Assembly: GCA_964409535.1 (NCBI GenBank)
Contig: CAYPDQ010000002.1
Coordinates: 1-64,000 of the forward strand
DNA: 64,000 nucleotides
Source: JBBUAX01 sp964409535
Lineage (GTDB): Bacteria > Patescibacteriota > Minisyncoccia > UBA6257 > 2-01-FULL-56-20
Reading direction: 5' to 3'
The position numbers and the translations under genes are program-made. Under the pieces are notes generated by a model. That model was not told the DNA's origin and made no database searches. It saw only the letters and a program-made list of their open reading frames with translations. This document shows positions 16,941-24,177 of the stretch, piece by piece. The number at the start of each line of letters is the position of its first letter. The first letter of the stretch is position 1.

Positions 16941-17543
16941 CTACTTACTAATTCTTGCCGCCCCCTGTCTCAAAACTCTCACCTTCCCGCCGGCTACAGA
17001 AACGACGGTGGACGGCGGCGAATCCAGCCGCCCGGCATTGATATAGAAATCTACCTTACCACCGAAGTACTTTTTCGCCTGGGTAATGGTCTTCGCCGGC
17101 GGGAGTCCCTCCAGGTTCGCGCTCGGCGCCACGAGCGGGCCGGTTTTTTTCAAAAACACGCGCAGTTTAGCGCTTTTCGGCAAGCGGAAAGCTAAGGTCT
17201 TTGTGCCGCGGTGGAGATAGTAGAACTTGTCCCTTGTCCCTTGTCTCTTGTCACTAAGCGGCAAGACGATGCTGATTTTGCCCGGCCACAAATTAGTCAA
17301 TAGGTTATAGGTTTTAGGTTTTAGACGAATGCCGAATTTCTTGAGGTCGGCGAGGGGGCCGATCAAAACTATCATCGGCTTTTTCAAATCCCGCTTGCGC
17401 AAACGATAAACTCGCTCCACCGCCTCGCGCGAAAAGGCAGAGGCGCAGATGCCGTAGAGGGTGTCGGTCGGCACGACGCCAATCCCGCCGCGCCGCAGAA
17501 CCTTTACGGCTTCTCTTGAAAAACTTTGGAAAACTTTTTCCAT
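16941..17543 (-). CDS. Sua5/YciO/YrdC family protein (threonylcarbamoyl-AMP synthase-like)
   Basis: 200 aa. Motifs of the TsaC/Sua5 fold: VVPTDTLYGICASAF, KRDLKKPMIVLI, APSANLEGLPPAKT and PSTVVSVAGGKVRVLRQGA. It would make threonylcarbamoyl-AMP for tRNA t6A37. A short insertion, SDKRQGTRDKF, is encoded by four heptamer repeats (17226-17253). A 36-nt dispersed repeat lies directly before the start, and no Shine-Dalgarno is seen. Confidence 0.85.
   Translation of the reverse strand: MEKVFQSFSREAVKVLRRGGIGVVPTDTLYGICASAFSREAVERVYRLRKRDLKKPMIVLIGPLADLKKFGIRLKPKTYNLLTNLWPGKISIVLPLSDKRQGTRDKFYYLHRGTKTLAFRLPKSAKLRVFLKKTGPLVAPSANLEGLPPAKTITQAKKYFGGKVDFYINAGRLDSPPSTVVSVAGGKVRVLRQGAARISK
17226..17253. 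repeat. Heptanucleotide tandem repeat in the Sua5/YrdC gene
   Basis: CTTGTCC, CTTGTCC, CTTGTCT, CTTGTCA: four 7-nt units. Because 7 is not a multiple of 3, gain or loss of a unit would shift the frame. Translated it gives the linker-like DKRQGTRDK. Confidence 0.7.
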
Positions 17544-17548
17544 CCCGT

Positions 17549-17584
17549 GGAGCAGGGCGAGCCGTGCCCCGCAGGATAAAAACC
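17549..17584. repeat. 36-nt dispersed repeat, copy 1
   Basis: Identical, in reverse complement, to 61385-61420. It begins GGAGCAGGGCGAG and ends GGATAAAAACC. It lies between the small membrane-protein gene and the Sua5/YrdC start. Confidence 0.75.
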
Positions 17585-17593
17585 CGAGCCGCC

Positions 17594-17821
17594 TTAGAGT
17601 TGCTGCAAATCCGCGTCTATATCCCGCAGGTCAAGCTGATCTACGTTTACGGCGTTCAAATCTTGATTGATCTGGGAAGTTGTGTCTTGAACCGCGCCGC
17701 CCGCCGGAGCGGAAAGGCCCCCGGTTGGAGCAGCAGCCGGAGTTGCCCGGAACCACCACCATAAGCCGGCCGCCAAAATGATCACCACCGCCAAAACGAT
17801 CAGCCAAGTTGTTTTGTTCAT
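17594..17821 (-). CDS. Small single-pass membrane protein
   Basis: 75 aa: one N-terminal membrane helix (LIVLAVVIILAAGLWWWF), an Ala/Pro/Gly linker, and an acidic helical tail ending QDLNAVNVDQLDLRDIDADL. Not recognised. It follows the coiled-coil gene by 13 nt; a weak -10 (TAAAAC) lies 6 nt before the ATG. The tail could pair with a periplasmic or extracellular partner. Confidence 0.6.
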   Translation of the reverse strand: MNKTTWLIVLAVVIILAAGLWWWFRATPAAAPTGGLSAPAGGAVQDTTSQINQDLNAVNVDQLDLRDIDADLQQL

Positions 17822-17834
17822 GTTCGTGTTTTAA

Positions 17835-18596
17835 CTATTGCGCGCTGCTTGTAGCAGTCGGTTCGACTTCCGCCTCGTCTACCCGCGGAATCCGGGCCAA
17901 GGCCTGCGCCGCCGCCACAGCCGCTTGGCGTGCCGCTTGGACCTTGTCCTGCACCGCCTTGAGGTCGTTAACCAGCTGCTGCCGAACCGAACCGACGTCG
18001 GTCTTCAGGTTGGCCTCTGTGGTAACGGTTATAGAATAGGTCTTGCCTGCCTGGGCGGCGATCGCGTCGCGGGCGGCGGCAACGGCGGTTTTAACGTTCT
18101 CTATCGCTGTGCGGACCGCACTAACGTCCCGGCCGTTCGCTTCCGCCTTGTCGGTGCGAGAGACGATTTTTTCCAAGACACCTTCAATTTTTTCCAAGAC
18201 GTTGCCAAAGTGATCCAAGCGCTTCTGGTTCAGCTCCTGTACTTTGGTATCCAGCCGCTCTACGATCTGCTTCTTGCGCTCGTCTTTCACCACCTGCAGT
18301 TTTTGTTTCAACTCTTCTTTCTTCGTTTCCGCTTGCTGTTTCATCTCTTCCCGCTTGGCCTCCACATTCGCCTTGAATTCTTCCCGTCTGGTCTCAATTT
18401 GCTGTTTCACTTCCGCGCGCTTCGCCTCAAGCTCTTGCTTTACATTCTGACGCACGTCTTTGACTTCCTGCCGGACCGGTGCCGGTTTGACAACATTCGG
18501 CCGAAGAGGAGCGTTTGCCTCCTGGGCCAACGCCGGCGCGACCAAAACTACGAAAATCGCAAAAGCGACTGCATTTTTAACGATGTTTTTAGACAT
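17835..18596 (-). CDS. Secreted coiled-coil protein
   Basis: About 253 aa. Signal peptide (SKNIVKNAVAFAIFVVLVAPALAQ) followed by a long Lys/Glu/Gln-rich heptad region (about 40-150) with repeats of VKQ-x-(I/A)ETR/KREE type, then an Ala-rich helical end. Function unknown; an envelope spacer or structural role is possible. The ATG at 18596 is chosen because TATAAT (18603-18608) lies exactly 6 nt before it; the ATG at 18614 would precede the promoter. Confidence 0.75.
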   Translation of the reverse strand: MSKNIVKNAVAFAIFVVLVAPALAQEANAPLRPNVVKPAPVRQEVKDVRQNVKQELEAKRAEVKQQIETRREEFKANVEAKREEMKQQAETKKEELKQKLQVVKDERKKQIVERLDTKVQELNQKRLDHFGNVLEKIEGVLEKIVSRTDKAEANGRDVSAVRTAIENVKTAVAAARDAIAAQAGKTYSITVTTEANLKTDVGSVRQQLVNDLKAVQDKVQAARQAAVAAAQALARIPRVDEAEVEPTATSSAQ

Positions 18597-18602
18597 AAGG
18601 CA

Positions 18603-18608
18603 ATTATA
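18603..18608 (-). promoter_or_regulatory. -10 box of the coiled-coil protein gene
   Basis: TATAAT on the minus strand, 6 nt before the ATG at 18596; decides the start. Confidence 0.7.
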
Positions 18609-18626
18609 CCACACCTATAGTGCTAT

Positions 18627-19043
18627 CTACTGCCTGGCTGGGGATAACTCAAAAACCTTCTCCGTTGTCTTATCTTTCGTTATTTCAACCAGGGCACGGG
18701 ACGGCTGGCTGTATTCTTCCGGGAAAAAGTAGCTGTTCCAGAAAACATCGTAACCCCCGACTGGCACCCTTTCAAAGAGGGCCACGCCCTCGCTGTTCGT
18801 CCTCGCAAAAGCCATTGGCCCCTCCGGCCCTCTTTTACCTATGGTTCCAAGATCAACCTCTACGTCCGGCAAGGGCGCTCTCCCCTGTCCCAAAACCGTG
18901 ACCTTGAGCGTGCCGTAGTCCGTCACGTCCGGCTTCAGCATCTCCGGCGATACCGGACCGGAGCCGCCGAAAAACCTGTAGGCGAAGAATCCCCCGCCTA
19001 AGAGAACCGCTGCCACCACGAACCCCAAAATGAACTTCTTCAT
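18627..19043 (-). CDS. Membrane-anchored protein with a carboxypeptidase-regulatory/Cna-B-like domain
   Basis: 138 aa. N-terminal helix (FILGFVVAAVLLGGGFFAYRFF), then a beta-rich domain: GTLKVTVLGQGRAPLPDVEVDLG...ARTNSEGVALFERVPVGGYDV. The pattern 'added-value strand, TNSEGVA, VPVGGYDV' is typical of transthyretin-like regulatory domains. Likely exposed outside the membrane. Starts 3 nt after the DUF5667-type gene. Confidence 0.7.
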   Translation of the reverse strand: MKKFILGFVVAAVLLGGGFFAYRFFGGSGPVSPEMLKPDVTDYGTLKVTVLGQGRAPLPDVEVDLGTIGKRGPEGPMAFARTNSEGVALFERVPVGGYDVFWNSYFFPEEYSQPSRALVEITKDKTTEKVFELSPARQ

Positions 19044-19046
19044 AAA

Positions 19047-19814
19047 CTAATCCTGACTCCCTGGCGCTTCTATAGGAACCGGCGCCGCTTGCGGAGCAGG
19101 TTCCGCGCCGCGGTTCTCGCCCTCGCCCGGCGGCTGCAGAGGGTTCAGATCTCTTAGCCCCTGGCCGGGCAAAAGCGGGTTCAGGCCCCGCGGCTCCGCT
19201 TCTCCTGGTTCTTCCTCTGGAGAGGACTCTTGCTCCACCCGTTCCGCGCGTTCCATTTGCTGCGTCCTTGCTTCTTCCTGAACGCGCTCCACCTCATCCC
19301 GGTATTCCTCCGCCGCTTCCGCGCCTTCCATTCTCTCAATTACCCCCGCAATATTTTCAGCAGATTTGTCCTGTGCATTTACGATCGCGTCCCGCGCCTG
19401 TTCCGGAACCTTCTCTTCCAGTGCGGCAAGTATTTCCTGGTGTTTCAAGGTATTGGTCGTGAGCGCCGTAAGCGCGTTTTTTACCGCTTCCGAGTCCTTA
19501 TTTTCCTCCGCGAGCGAGACGGCGTCATTCATTCTCGCTTCGTAGCGCTCTACTGCGTCTTTGACCCTGTCCGGGTCCTTCTCCGCGAGCGCCTCCGCCT
19601 CCGCCAAGCGCCTCTCGGCGATGTCCTCAAGCTTCTGCACCTTGGCTGCTTTGTTAAAAGTGAAGAACAAACCGATTCGTTCTCCCGCGATCTTTAGGAA
19701 GTAAAATGGCGAACCGGGCAAGACCCTGACATCGCTCGGCGTCTCCGCCGCGGCGGCGAAGTGAAACGCGGCGAACACTGCGACCAAAAGCAAAACAACG
19801 GTTAATTTTTTCAT
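19047..19814 (-). CDS. DUF5667-like secreted protein
   Basis: 255 aa. Signal peptide ending AAAAE, then LPGSPFYFLKIAGERIGLFFTFN and LEDIAERRLAEAEALAEKD, the hallmark of DUF5667. Helical repeats follow to about residue 185, then a Pro/Glu-rich, probably disordered tail with two NPL(L/Q)P repeats. TATAAT (19821-19826) lies 6 nt before the ATG. Heads an operon with the three envelope proteins that follow. Confidence 0.75.
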   Translation of the reverse strand: MKKLTVVLLLVAVFAAFHFAAAAETPSDVRVLPGSPFYFLKIAGERIGLFFTFNKAAKVQKLEDIAERRLAEAEALAEKDPDRVKDAVERYEARMNDAVSLAEENKDSEAVKNALTALTTNTLKHQEILAALEEKVPEQARDAIVNAQDKSAENIAGVIERMEGAEAAEEYRDEVERVQEEARTQQMERAERVEQESSPEEEPGEAEPRGLNPLLPGQGLRDLNPLQPPGEGENRGAEPAPQAAPVPIEAPGSQD

Positions 19815-19820
19815 GGTCCA

Positions 19821-19826
19821 ATTATA
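19821..19826 (-). promoter_or_regulatory. -10 box of the DUF5667-like gene
   Basis: TATAAT on the minus strand, 6 nt (TGGACC) before the ATG at 19814. Confidence 0.7.
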
Positions 19827-19871
19827 CCATAATCCCAGGGATTACGGTTCTAGGGACGCGGGCGGGGGTAC

Positions 19872-20177
19872 TTACCGCCTGCGGCGGGCGCGGGCTCTCC
19901 GGGCGCGGCGTATCTTCTCGTACTTCAGCCAGGCCTTGGCCGCTTTCGGCTCAACCTTGCGCAACGCGGCAAGGGACTTAGCCCGTAAAACCGAGGTTCT
20001 AACCGTCTTGCGGCCCCGCGCGAACTTCAAGACCGGCGCAGATACCTTGTTGACGACTGTCTTCGTCCGCTTCGCCGGAAGGTGGATATCCTTGCAAGCG
20101 CCTCGGATGGCCGATTTCACCTTTGCCGCGCTGAACTTCTCGCGCTTCCCGCCCCGCTTTATGACTTCTTTAGCCAT
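19872..20177 (-). CDS. Stand-alone ATP-cone domain protein
   Basis: 101 aa. VIKRGGKREKFSAAKVKSAI and the helices after it match the ATP-cone that senses nucleotides in NrdR and ribonucleotide reductases. Here it is alone, with a very basic tail (RRARRARARRRR) that may bind nucleic acid. No zinc ribbon, so not NrdR. An isolated TAGAAT is about 30 nt upstream. Regulatory target unknown. Confidence 0.7.
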   Translation of the reverse strand: MAKEVIKRGGKREKFSAAKVKSAIRGACKDIHLPAKRTKTVVNKVSAPVLKFARGRKTVRTSVLRAKSLAALRKVEPKAAKAWLKYEKIRRARRARARRRR

Positions 20178-20230
20178 TATTCATAAATTGGCTAACCCGA
20201 CCTTTGGTTCTATTCTACCACTTTCAGATT

Positions 20231-20974
20231 TCAGATGTGACAAACACCGCCGCCGTGCTTGGCGAAGTACTTTTGATGATATTCCTCCGCGCGGTAGAAC
20301 AGCCCGGCCGGGACGATTTCCGTAACGATCTTGCCCGGAAAGCGGCCGGATTTCTCCAGTTCCGTCTTGTATTTCTCGGCTTCTTCTTTTTCCTCCGGCG
20401 CAGCGTAGAAGATCGCGGAGCGGTACTGACTGCCTGACCCCACTTCCGCACTATCTCCGCGACCGCGTTCCTGCCGGTTTTGGCTCCCCGCAAGGCGCGC
20501 CGAGGAGACAATACCCGGTTGGGTAGGCTCCGAGGCGGAACGCGGCGGGGGGACAAAACCGGCGGAACCCGGAGGGATATGGCCAAATTCCGCATCAGCT
20601 GCGTCGCTCCTCCTCGGAGTACGGTCAAGTACGCCTTCGTCGTCGCTCCTTGCTGCTGCAGAATTTGGCTCATATCGCGGCCGGAGGATAGTGCGGAAGT
20701 GGGGTCTATCCGGCCCCTGGCGGTTAGGCGTGGTCGGGTCGTGGTTGTCAAAGAAAACTTTAAGTAATTCGTTATAAGTTATCTGTTCGGGATCGTATGT
20801 AACCTTGACCGCCTCCGCATGCCCGGTCTTGTCGGAGCAAACTTGTTCATAGGTCGGGTTCTCTGTGTGTCCGCCGGTGTAGCCGACTTCCGTCTCTTTC
20901 ACGCCTTTAACCTTGCTGAAAATCTCCTCCACGCCCCAGAAACACCCAGCGGCAAAAATTGCGGCCTCAAGCAC
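20231..20974 (-). CDS. msrA: Peptide methionine sulfoxide reductase MsrA interrupted in frame by an inverted-repeat element
   Basis: Reduces Met-S-sulfoxide. The N-terminal part has the active site AAGCFWGVEEIF (Cys11) and GYTGGHTENPTYEQVCS. The conserved run NRQGPD should continue straight into GSQYRSAIFY, but 91 residues rich in Arg, Ser and Pro separate them. They are encoded by a 271-bp element with 20-bp terminal repeats (20436-20706). The frame stays open, giving 247 aa instead of about 156. C-terminal GGGVCHI may hold a resolving Cys. Whether the product is active is unknown. Confidence 0.85.
   Translation of the reverse strand: MLEAAIFAAGCFWGVEEIFSKVKGVKETEVGYTGGHTENPTYEQVCSDKTGHAEAVKVTYDPEQITYNELLKVFFDNHDPTTPNRQGPDRPHFRTILRPRYEPNSAAARSDDEGVLDRTPRRSDAADAEFGHIPPGSAGFVPPPRSASEPTQPGIVSSARLAGSQNRQERGRGDSAEVGSGSQYRSAIFYAAPEEKEEAEKYKTELEKSGRFPGKIVTEIVPAGLFYRAEEYHQKYFAKHGGGVCHI
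20436..20706. mobile_element. MITE-like element inside msrA
   Basis: Perfect 20-bp terminal inverted repeats: GACCCCACTTCCGCACTATC (20436-20455) and its complement (20687-20706). The interior has at least two more long imperfect stems, for example around 20584-20610 with 20644-20668. No transposase. With one flanking base on each side it adds 273 nt, exactly 91 codons. No clear target duplication is visible. Confidence 0.75.
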
Positions 20975-21089
20975 GATGCGCGATTTTCTTCTCCAAGTGC
21001 GCTACCCTCTTTTCCAGAACAACAAACTCGTCCCGGCTGACTTTCTCAATGCTCTTCTTGTTCCTTTTTATCTTCGTCCGTTTAGCCAT
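20967..21089 (-). CDS. Small basic coiled-coil protein
   Basis: 40 aa: MAKRTKIKRNKKSIEKVSRD then a short helix with heptad Leu/Val (EFVVLEKRVAHLEKKIAHR). Overlaps the msrA start by 8 nt, so msrA is coupled to it. TAGAAT (21098-21103) lies 8 nt before the ATG at 21089. Function unknown. Confidence 0.55.
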   Translation of the reverse strand: MAKRTKIKRNKKSIEKVSRDEFVVLEKRVAHLEKKIAHRA

Positions 21090-21155
21090 TGTTTGTAATT
21101 CTATCTCTGCAACAAGCCGCAAGTCAACGATATGGAAAAAATACCTCAAATATCG

Positions 21156-21161
21156 TAAAAT
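21156..21161 (+). promoter_or_regulatory. -10 box of the tRNA-Gln gene
   Basis: TAAAAT, 10 nt before the first tRNA base. Confidence 0.55.
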
Positions 21162-21171
21162 GTTAGCGACT

Positions 21172-21242
21172 TGGGGGGTCGTCTAACGGTAGGACACCAG
21201 CCTTTGAAGCTGGGCATGAAGGTCCGACTCCTTCCCCCCCAG
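21172..21242 (+). tRNA. tRNA-Gln (anticodon TTG)
   Basis: Folds as a full cloverleaf: acceptor TGGGGGG/CCCCCCA, anticodon stem CCAGC/GCTGG with loop CTTTGAA (anticodon TTG at 21204-21206), T stem GAAGG/CCTTC with loop TCCGACT, discriminator G. The 3' CCA is not encoded (CTA follows), so it must be added by a tRNA nucleotidyltransferase. Confidence 0.92.
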
Positions 21243-21263
21243 CTAACCTCTGGCTCGCGCGAT

Positions 21264-21293
21264 TTGGACCGTTAAATCAATTTTTGCTAAAAT
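21264..21293 (+). promoter_or_regulatory. Cupin gene promoter
   Basis: -35 TTGGAC (21264-21269), 18-nt spacer, extended -10 TGC-TAAAAT (21288-21293), then 6 nt to the ATG at 21300: leaderless. Confidence 0.7.
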
Positions 21294-21299
21294 ATTCCT

Positions 21300-21692
21300 A
21301 TGAAAGGTTATGCAGCCAATATCGAAAAGCTCTCGCTGGAGAACGACAATTTCCGAAAGGTTCTTTATACCGATAAAAACAGCCAGCTTGTCCTTATGTC
21401 TCTTCTTCCGGGCGAAGAGATCGGCGAAGAGGTGCACGATGTTGATCAGTTTTTGCGCGTGGAGAAAGGCGCGGGCAAGGCCGTAGTAAGCGGCATCCCG
21501 CATGATATTGCCGACGGAAGCGCCGTCGTAGTGCCTGCCGGCACCAAACACAATATCGTGAATACCGGAACCGAATCTATGAAGCTCTACACGCTTTATA
21601 TGCCGCCGCATCACCGGGATCAAGTGGTGCACAAGACCAAAGCCGAAGCGGAGACGGATACCGAGCACTTTGACGGCGGCACCACCGAATAA
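21300..21692 (+). CDS. Cupin-domain protein
   Basis: 130 aa. One cupin barrel: motif 1 LLPGEEIGEEVHDVDQFLRVEKGAGK (Glu and His as possible metal ligands) and motif 2 VVVPAGTKHNIVNTG. The histidine-rich end (PPHHRDQVVH) may add metal affinity. Substrate unknown; the family spans enzymes and small sugar- or metal-binding proteins. Single-gene unit after tRNA-Gln. Confidence 0.85.
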   Translation: MKGYAANIEKLSLENDNFRKVLYTDKNSQLVLMSLLPGEEIGEEVHDVDQFLRVEKGAGKAVVSGIPHDIADGSAVVVPAGTKHNIVNTGTESMKLYTLYMPPHHRDQVVHKTKAEAETDTEHFDGGTTE

Positions 21693-21816
21693 TCCCGTTA
21701 GATCCTGGCCGATATACCGATCCAGAGACGCCGGTTCTAAACCGCGTCGCACGGCAAGGTGCGGGAGAGCCGCGTCAGTCCAAGTTTGAATCCTGGTTCC
21801 CCAACAAAGACGTACT
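21693..21816 (+). other. Non-coding interval with tRNA-like fragments
   Basis: 124 nt between the cupin and nuclease genes. It holds a perfect CGCAC/GTGCG hairpin (a shape like a long tRNA variable arm) and a T-loop-like TTTGAAT with a nearly paired stem near 21781-21796. No acceptor stem or normal 5-bp anticodon stem can be drawn, so I do not call a tRNA. It may be a decayed tRNA or another structured RNA. Confidence 0.35.
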
Positions 21817-22557
21817 ATGAAACTTATATCTCTAAACACGTGGGGCGGACGTGCTGGTAAGGAAAAGATTCTTGATTTTTTCAGGAAGTACAAAGATACG
21901 GACGTTTTCTGCCTCCAAGAGGTATGGAACGGCGGACATGACCAGGCGGCTCAATGGGGCGACGTCGTACCATACCTTTTAAGCGACGTCAGCGAAATGT
22001 TGCGGGACCATGTTGCGTTTTTTAGACCTCATTGGCAGGATTGGTACGGCTTGGCAATCCTTATTTCAAGAAATCTTGGCGTTCGTGAAGAGGGAGATGT
22101 TTTCGTTTTTAGAAGAAGAGCGGATGTATTTGATGGAGAGGTAGTCAATCATGCCCGTAATATCCAATACGTGGAAATAGAAACAAAGAAAGGCCCACTG
22201 ACAGTGATAAATTTCCACGGACTTTGGAATGGTGGCGAGAAAACGGATACTGATGAGCGGCTTCTACAGTCAGATAATATCGTGAAATTCCTAAAACGGA
22301 TTCCACATTCCCATATCCTGTGTGGCGATTTTAACTTATTACCACAAACAAAAAGTTTAGGAAAACTGGAAAATCTTGGAATGAGAAATCTTGTCAAAGA
22401 GTTTGGTATTACTTCAACCAGATCAAGTTACTATGCAAAGCCGGAGCGCTTTGCGGATTATACTCTCGCAAGCAACGATATCAAAGTTAACGAATTTAAA
22501 ATATTGCCGGATGAGGTCTCCGACCACCTTGCTATGTATTTAAATTTCGAAAACTAA
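21817..22557 (+). CDS. Endonuclease/exonuclease/phosphatase (EEP) family protein
   Basis: 246 aa. EEP metal-site motifs: SLNTWGG near the N-terminus (Asn7), FCLQEVW (Glu), HGLWNGG, the central GDFN (Asp and Asn), and the C-terminal SDHLAM Asp-His pair. Substrates in the superfamily range from DNA to phospholipids and phosphoinositides; none can be chosen here. From here to about 24 kb the sequence is AT-richer than the flanks, which fits acquired DNA. Confidence 0.85.
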   Translation: MKLISLNTWGGRAGKEKILDFFRKYKDTDVFCLQEVWNGGHDQAAQWGDVVPYLLSDVSEMLRDHVAFFRPHWQDWYGLAILISRNLGVREEGDVFVFRRRADVFDGEVVNHARNIQYVEIETKKGPLTVINFHGLWNGGEKTDTDERLLQSDNIVKFLKRIPHSHILCGDFNLLPQTKSLGKLENLGMRNLVKEFGITSTRSSYYAKPERFADYTLASNDIKVNEFKILPDEVSDHLAMYLNFEN

Positions 22558-22576
22558 TATCCCCTGCCCGGCAGCC

Positions 22577-23320
22577 ATGTATAAAGCATTAATTTTCGAT
22601 TTGGATGGAACGGCAATTCCGAATAAGCCGGATGGACTGCCATCCGATGAACTTGTGAAAGTAATCCGAAAATTAAAGAAAAATTTGAAGATTTGCGCGG
22701 CAACCGGCAGACCTCTATACAATTCCAAACCCATTCTTCGGAAGCTCGGTTTAACCGACCCCTGTATAATTTCGGGAGGGACACAGCTCGTAGATCCGAC
22801 AACCGAAAGGGTCTTATGGGAAAAGGACATGGATAAATCGCAGGTAGAAGAAATAATGGCGATTACATCGAAATATCCTTACCAAGTTTTTTTTAGCGAT
22901 GAAAAAACAAGTGCCCTGGGAAAAGACAAGAAAATCAAAGGTGCCGAGCGGATAATTTATATAATGTCAGTAGAAAAAATAGAAACAGAAATTATTTTAG
23001 AAAAGTTGGCTAAAATACCAAATATAACCGCTCACAAAGTAATTTCTTGGTCGCCAGGTTGTTTTGATATCCACATAACTCATTCAGAGGCAACAAAAGA
23101 ATATTCCCTGCATGTGCTTCTCGAAATATTGGGTGTTAACAAAAGTGAAGTCGTTGTAGCCGGAGATAGTAATAATGACCTTCCTCTTTTCGAAATAGCA
23201 AATTATAAAATAGCAATGGAAAATGGATCGGAAGAACTCAAGGCCAAAGCGGATTTTATTGCTCCAGATATCAACGAAGACGGGTTAACAATAGCACTCC
23301 GAAAGGTCTTTTCTATCTAG
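22577..23320 (+). CDS. HAD superfamily phosphatase, Cof type (IIB)
   Basis: 247 aa. Motif I DLDGTAIP (nucleophile Asp9), motif II AATGRP, motif III Lys in the cap-proximal region, motif IV GDSNNDLPLFE. The large alpha/beta cap between motifs II and III places it in the Cof/sucrose-phosphatase group. Likely acts on sugar phosphates. Follows the EEP gene by 19 nt and is probably cotranscribed; a terminator follows. Confidence 0.9.
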   Translation: MYKALIFDLDGTAIPNKPDGLPSDELVKVIRKLKKNLKICAATGRPLYNSKPILRKLGLTDPCIISGGTQLVDPTTERVLWEKDMDKSQVEEIMAITSKYPYQVFFSDEKTSALGKDKKIKGAERIIYIMSVEKIETEIILEKLAKIPNITAHKVISWSPGCFDIHITHSEATKEYSLHVLLEILGVNKSEVVVAGDSNNDLPLFEIANYKIAMENGSEELKAKADFIAPDINEDGLTIALRKVFSI

Positions 23321-23360
23321 GTCGGTTCCAATAACGTCCCAGGCGACCGGCAAGCAAAAC

Positions 23361-23393
23361 CAACTCGCTCTTGCGGCGAGGCAATTTTGTTTT
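23361..23393 (+). terminator. Intrinsic terminator after the HAD gene
   Basis: CTCGC (23364-23368) / GCGAG (23376-23380) stem, extendable by flanking CAA/TTG bases, followed by TTTTGTTTT. Confidence 0.6.
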
Positions 23394-23455
23394 ATGCTGA
23401 TGGGAGTTTAGGCTGTGTTAGTTTTCAAAGGTTTTCCCCAGAGAAAAAGTTAAGA

Positions 23456-23461
23456 TATAAT
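23456..23461 (+). promoter_or_regulatory. -10 box of the HEPN-like gene
   Basis: TATAAT exactly 6 nt before the ATG at 23468; it shows that upstream in-frame ATGs are not used. Confidence 0.7.
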
Positions 23462-23467
23462 TTTCGC

Positions 23468-24073
23468 ATGAGCGAAGTGGAAAAAATCTTTAATAACCAT
23501 AAAGAAGAATTGAGACAAGTTGTAGAAATTATCACCGTTTTCAATAGAATAGAAAACATCGTGGTTATATTCGTAAGTAGCGCGTTTGCTTCTGTTTACG
23601 ACGGGCAGGAACGGATAATCTTGATGAATGACGTACTAAACGATGTCAATATTTTTGAAACCTTCAATCAAAAATTAAATTTTCTGGAAAAAACAATTTC
23701 AAGGGTAGCAATGATTGCGAAACGGGCTAAAGAAGCGTTCGACGAAAAGAAATACCTCAATGTTTGTAAGTCCATTAGAGATATCCAGAGGTATCGTAAC
23801 AAAATTGCTCATATGTCATTAATGTTTTCCCCCGAGGGAAAGGCTGTTATTTTCAAACGGAAAAAGGACAAGGAATTATTGGTAACCAAGGGTGGTAGCT
23901 TTAACAGGGAAGAACTCGATTTGAATAACGTTACAGAAAAGGTCTGGGCAGTTTATAAAACGGCGGAGGAGGTTTTACTTAAGGAGGGTATTAAAGATAT
24001 CATAAACATTCTACTGAAGGAAGAGTTAGTAAATTTTTACCGGACAAGCTCGGTGAAGAAAACTTACAAATAG
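23468..24073 (+). CDS. HEPN-like hypothetical protein
   Basis: 201 aa, all-helical in appearance. QRYRNKIAHMS contains R-x4-H, the catalytic signature of HEPN RNases, placed in the second half of a helical bundle as in that superfamily. No membrane segment. No nucleotidyltransferase (MNT) antitoxin gene sits next to it, so it is not a standard HEPN-MNT pair. AT-rich. The assignment rests on one motif and the helical pattern, so it is tentative. Confidence 0.5.
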   Translation: MSEVEKIFNNHKEELRQVVEIITVFNRIENIVVIFVSSAFASVYDGQERIILMNDVLNDVNIFETFNQKLNFLEKTISRVAMIAKRAKEAFDEKKYLNVCKSIRDIQRYRNKIAHMSLMFSPEGKAVIFKRKKDKELLVTKGGSFNREELDLNNVTEKVWAVYKTAEEVLLKEGIKDIINILLKEELVNFYRTSSVKKTYK

Positions 24074-24084
24074 TAAAAAATAAC

Positions 24085-24177
24085 GTGATCGGTCAACAAA
24101 CTAAAACCCTCTGCACTCTATACCTCGTCCGGCACGGGGAAACGGAAAAGAATAAGGGCACCTTCTCCTCCAGATAA
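24085..24177 (+). pseudogene. N-terminal remnant of a histidine phosphatase gene
   Basis: A 30-codon frame from GTG 24085 encodes TLCTLYLVRHGETEKNKG, the RHG phospho-His motif that opens phosphoglycerate-mutase-like proteins. It stops in the hairpin at 24156-24184. The remaining ~170 residues are absent. A complete histidine phosphatase follows 1.1 kb downstream on the same strand. Deletion or insertion of the aldolase cassette could have produced this. Confidence 0.7.

Noticed and set aside
21701..21800. A long-variable-arm tRNA (Leu or an amber-reading tRNA with CTA anticodon)
   Set aside because: Only three clean base pairs support the anticodon arm, the T stem has an A-C mismatch, and no 5' partner exists for the acceptor-like TCCCCAA.
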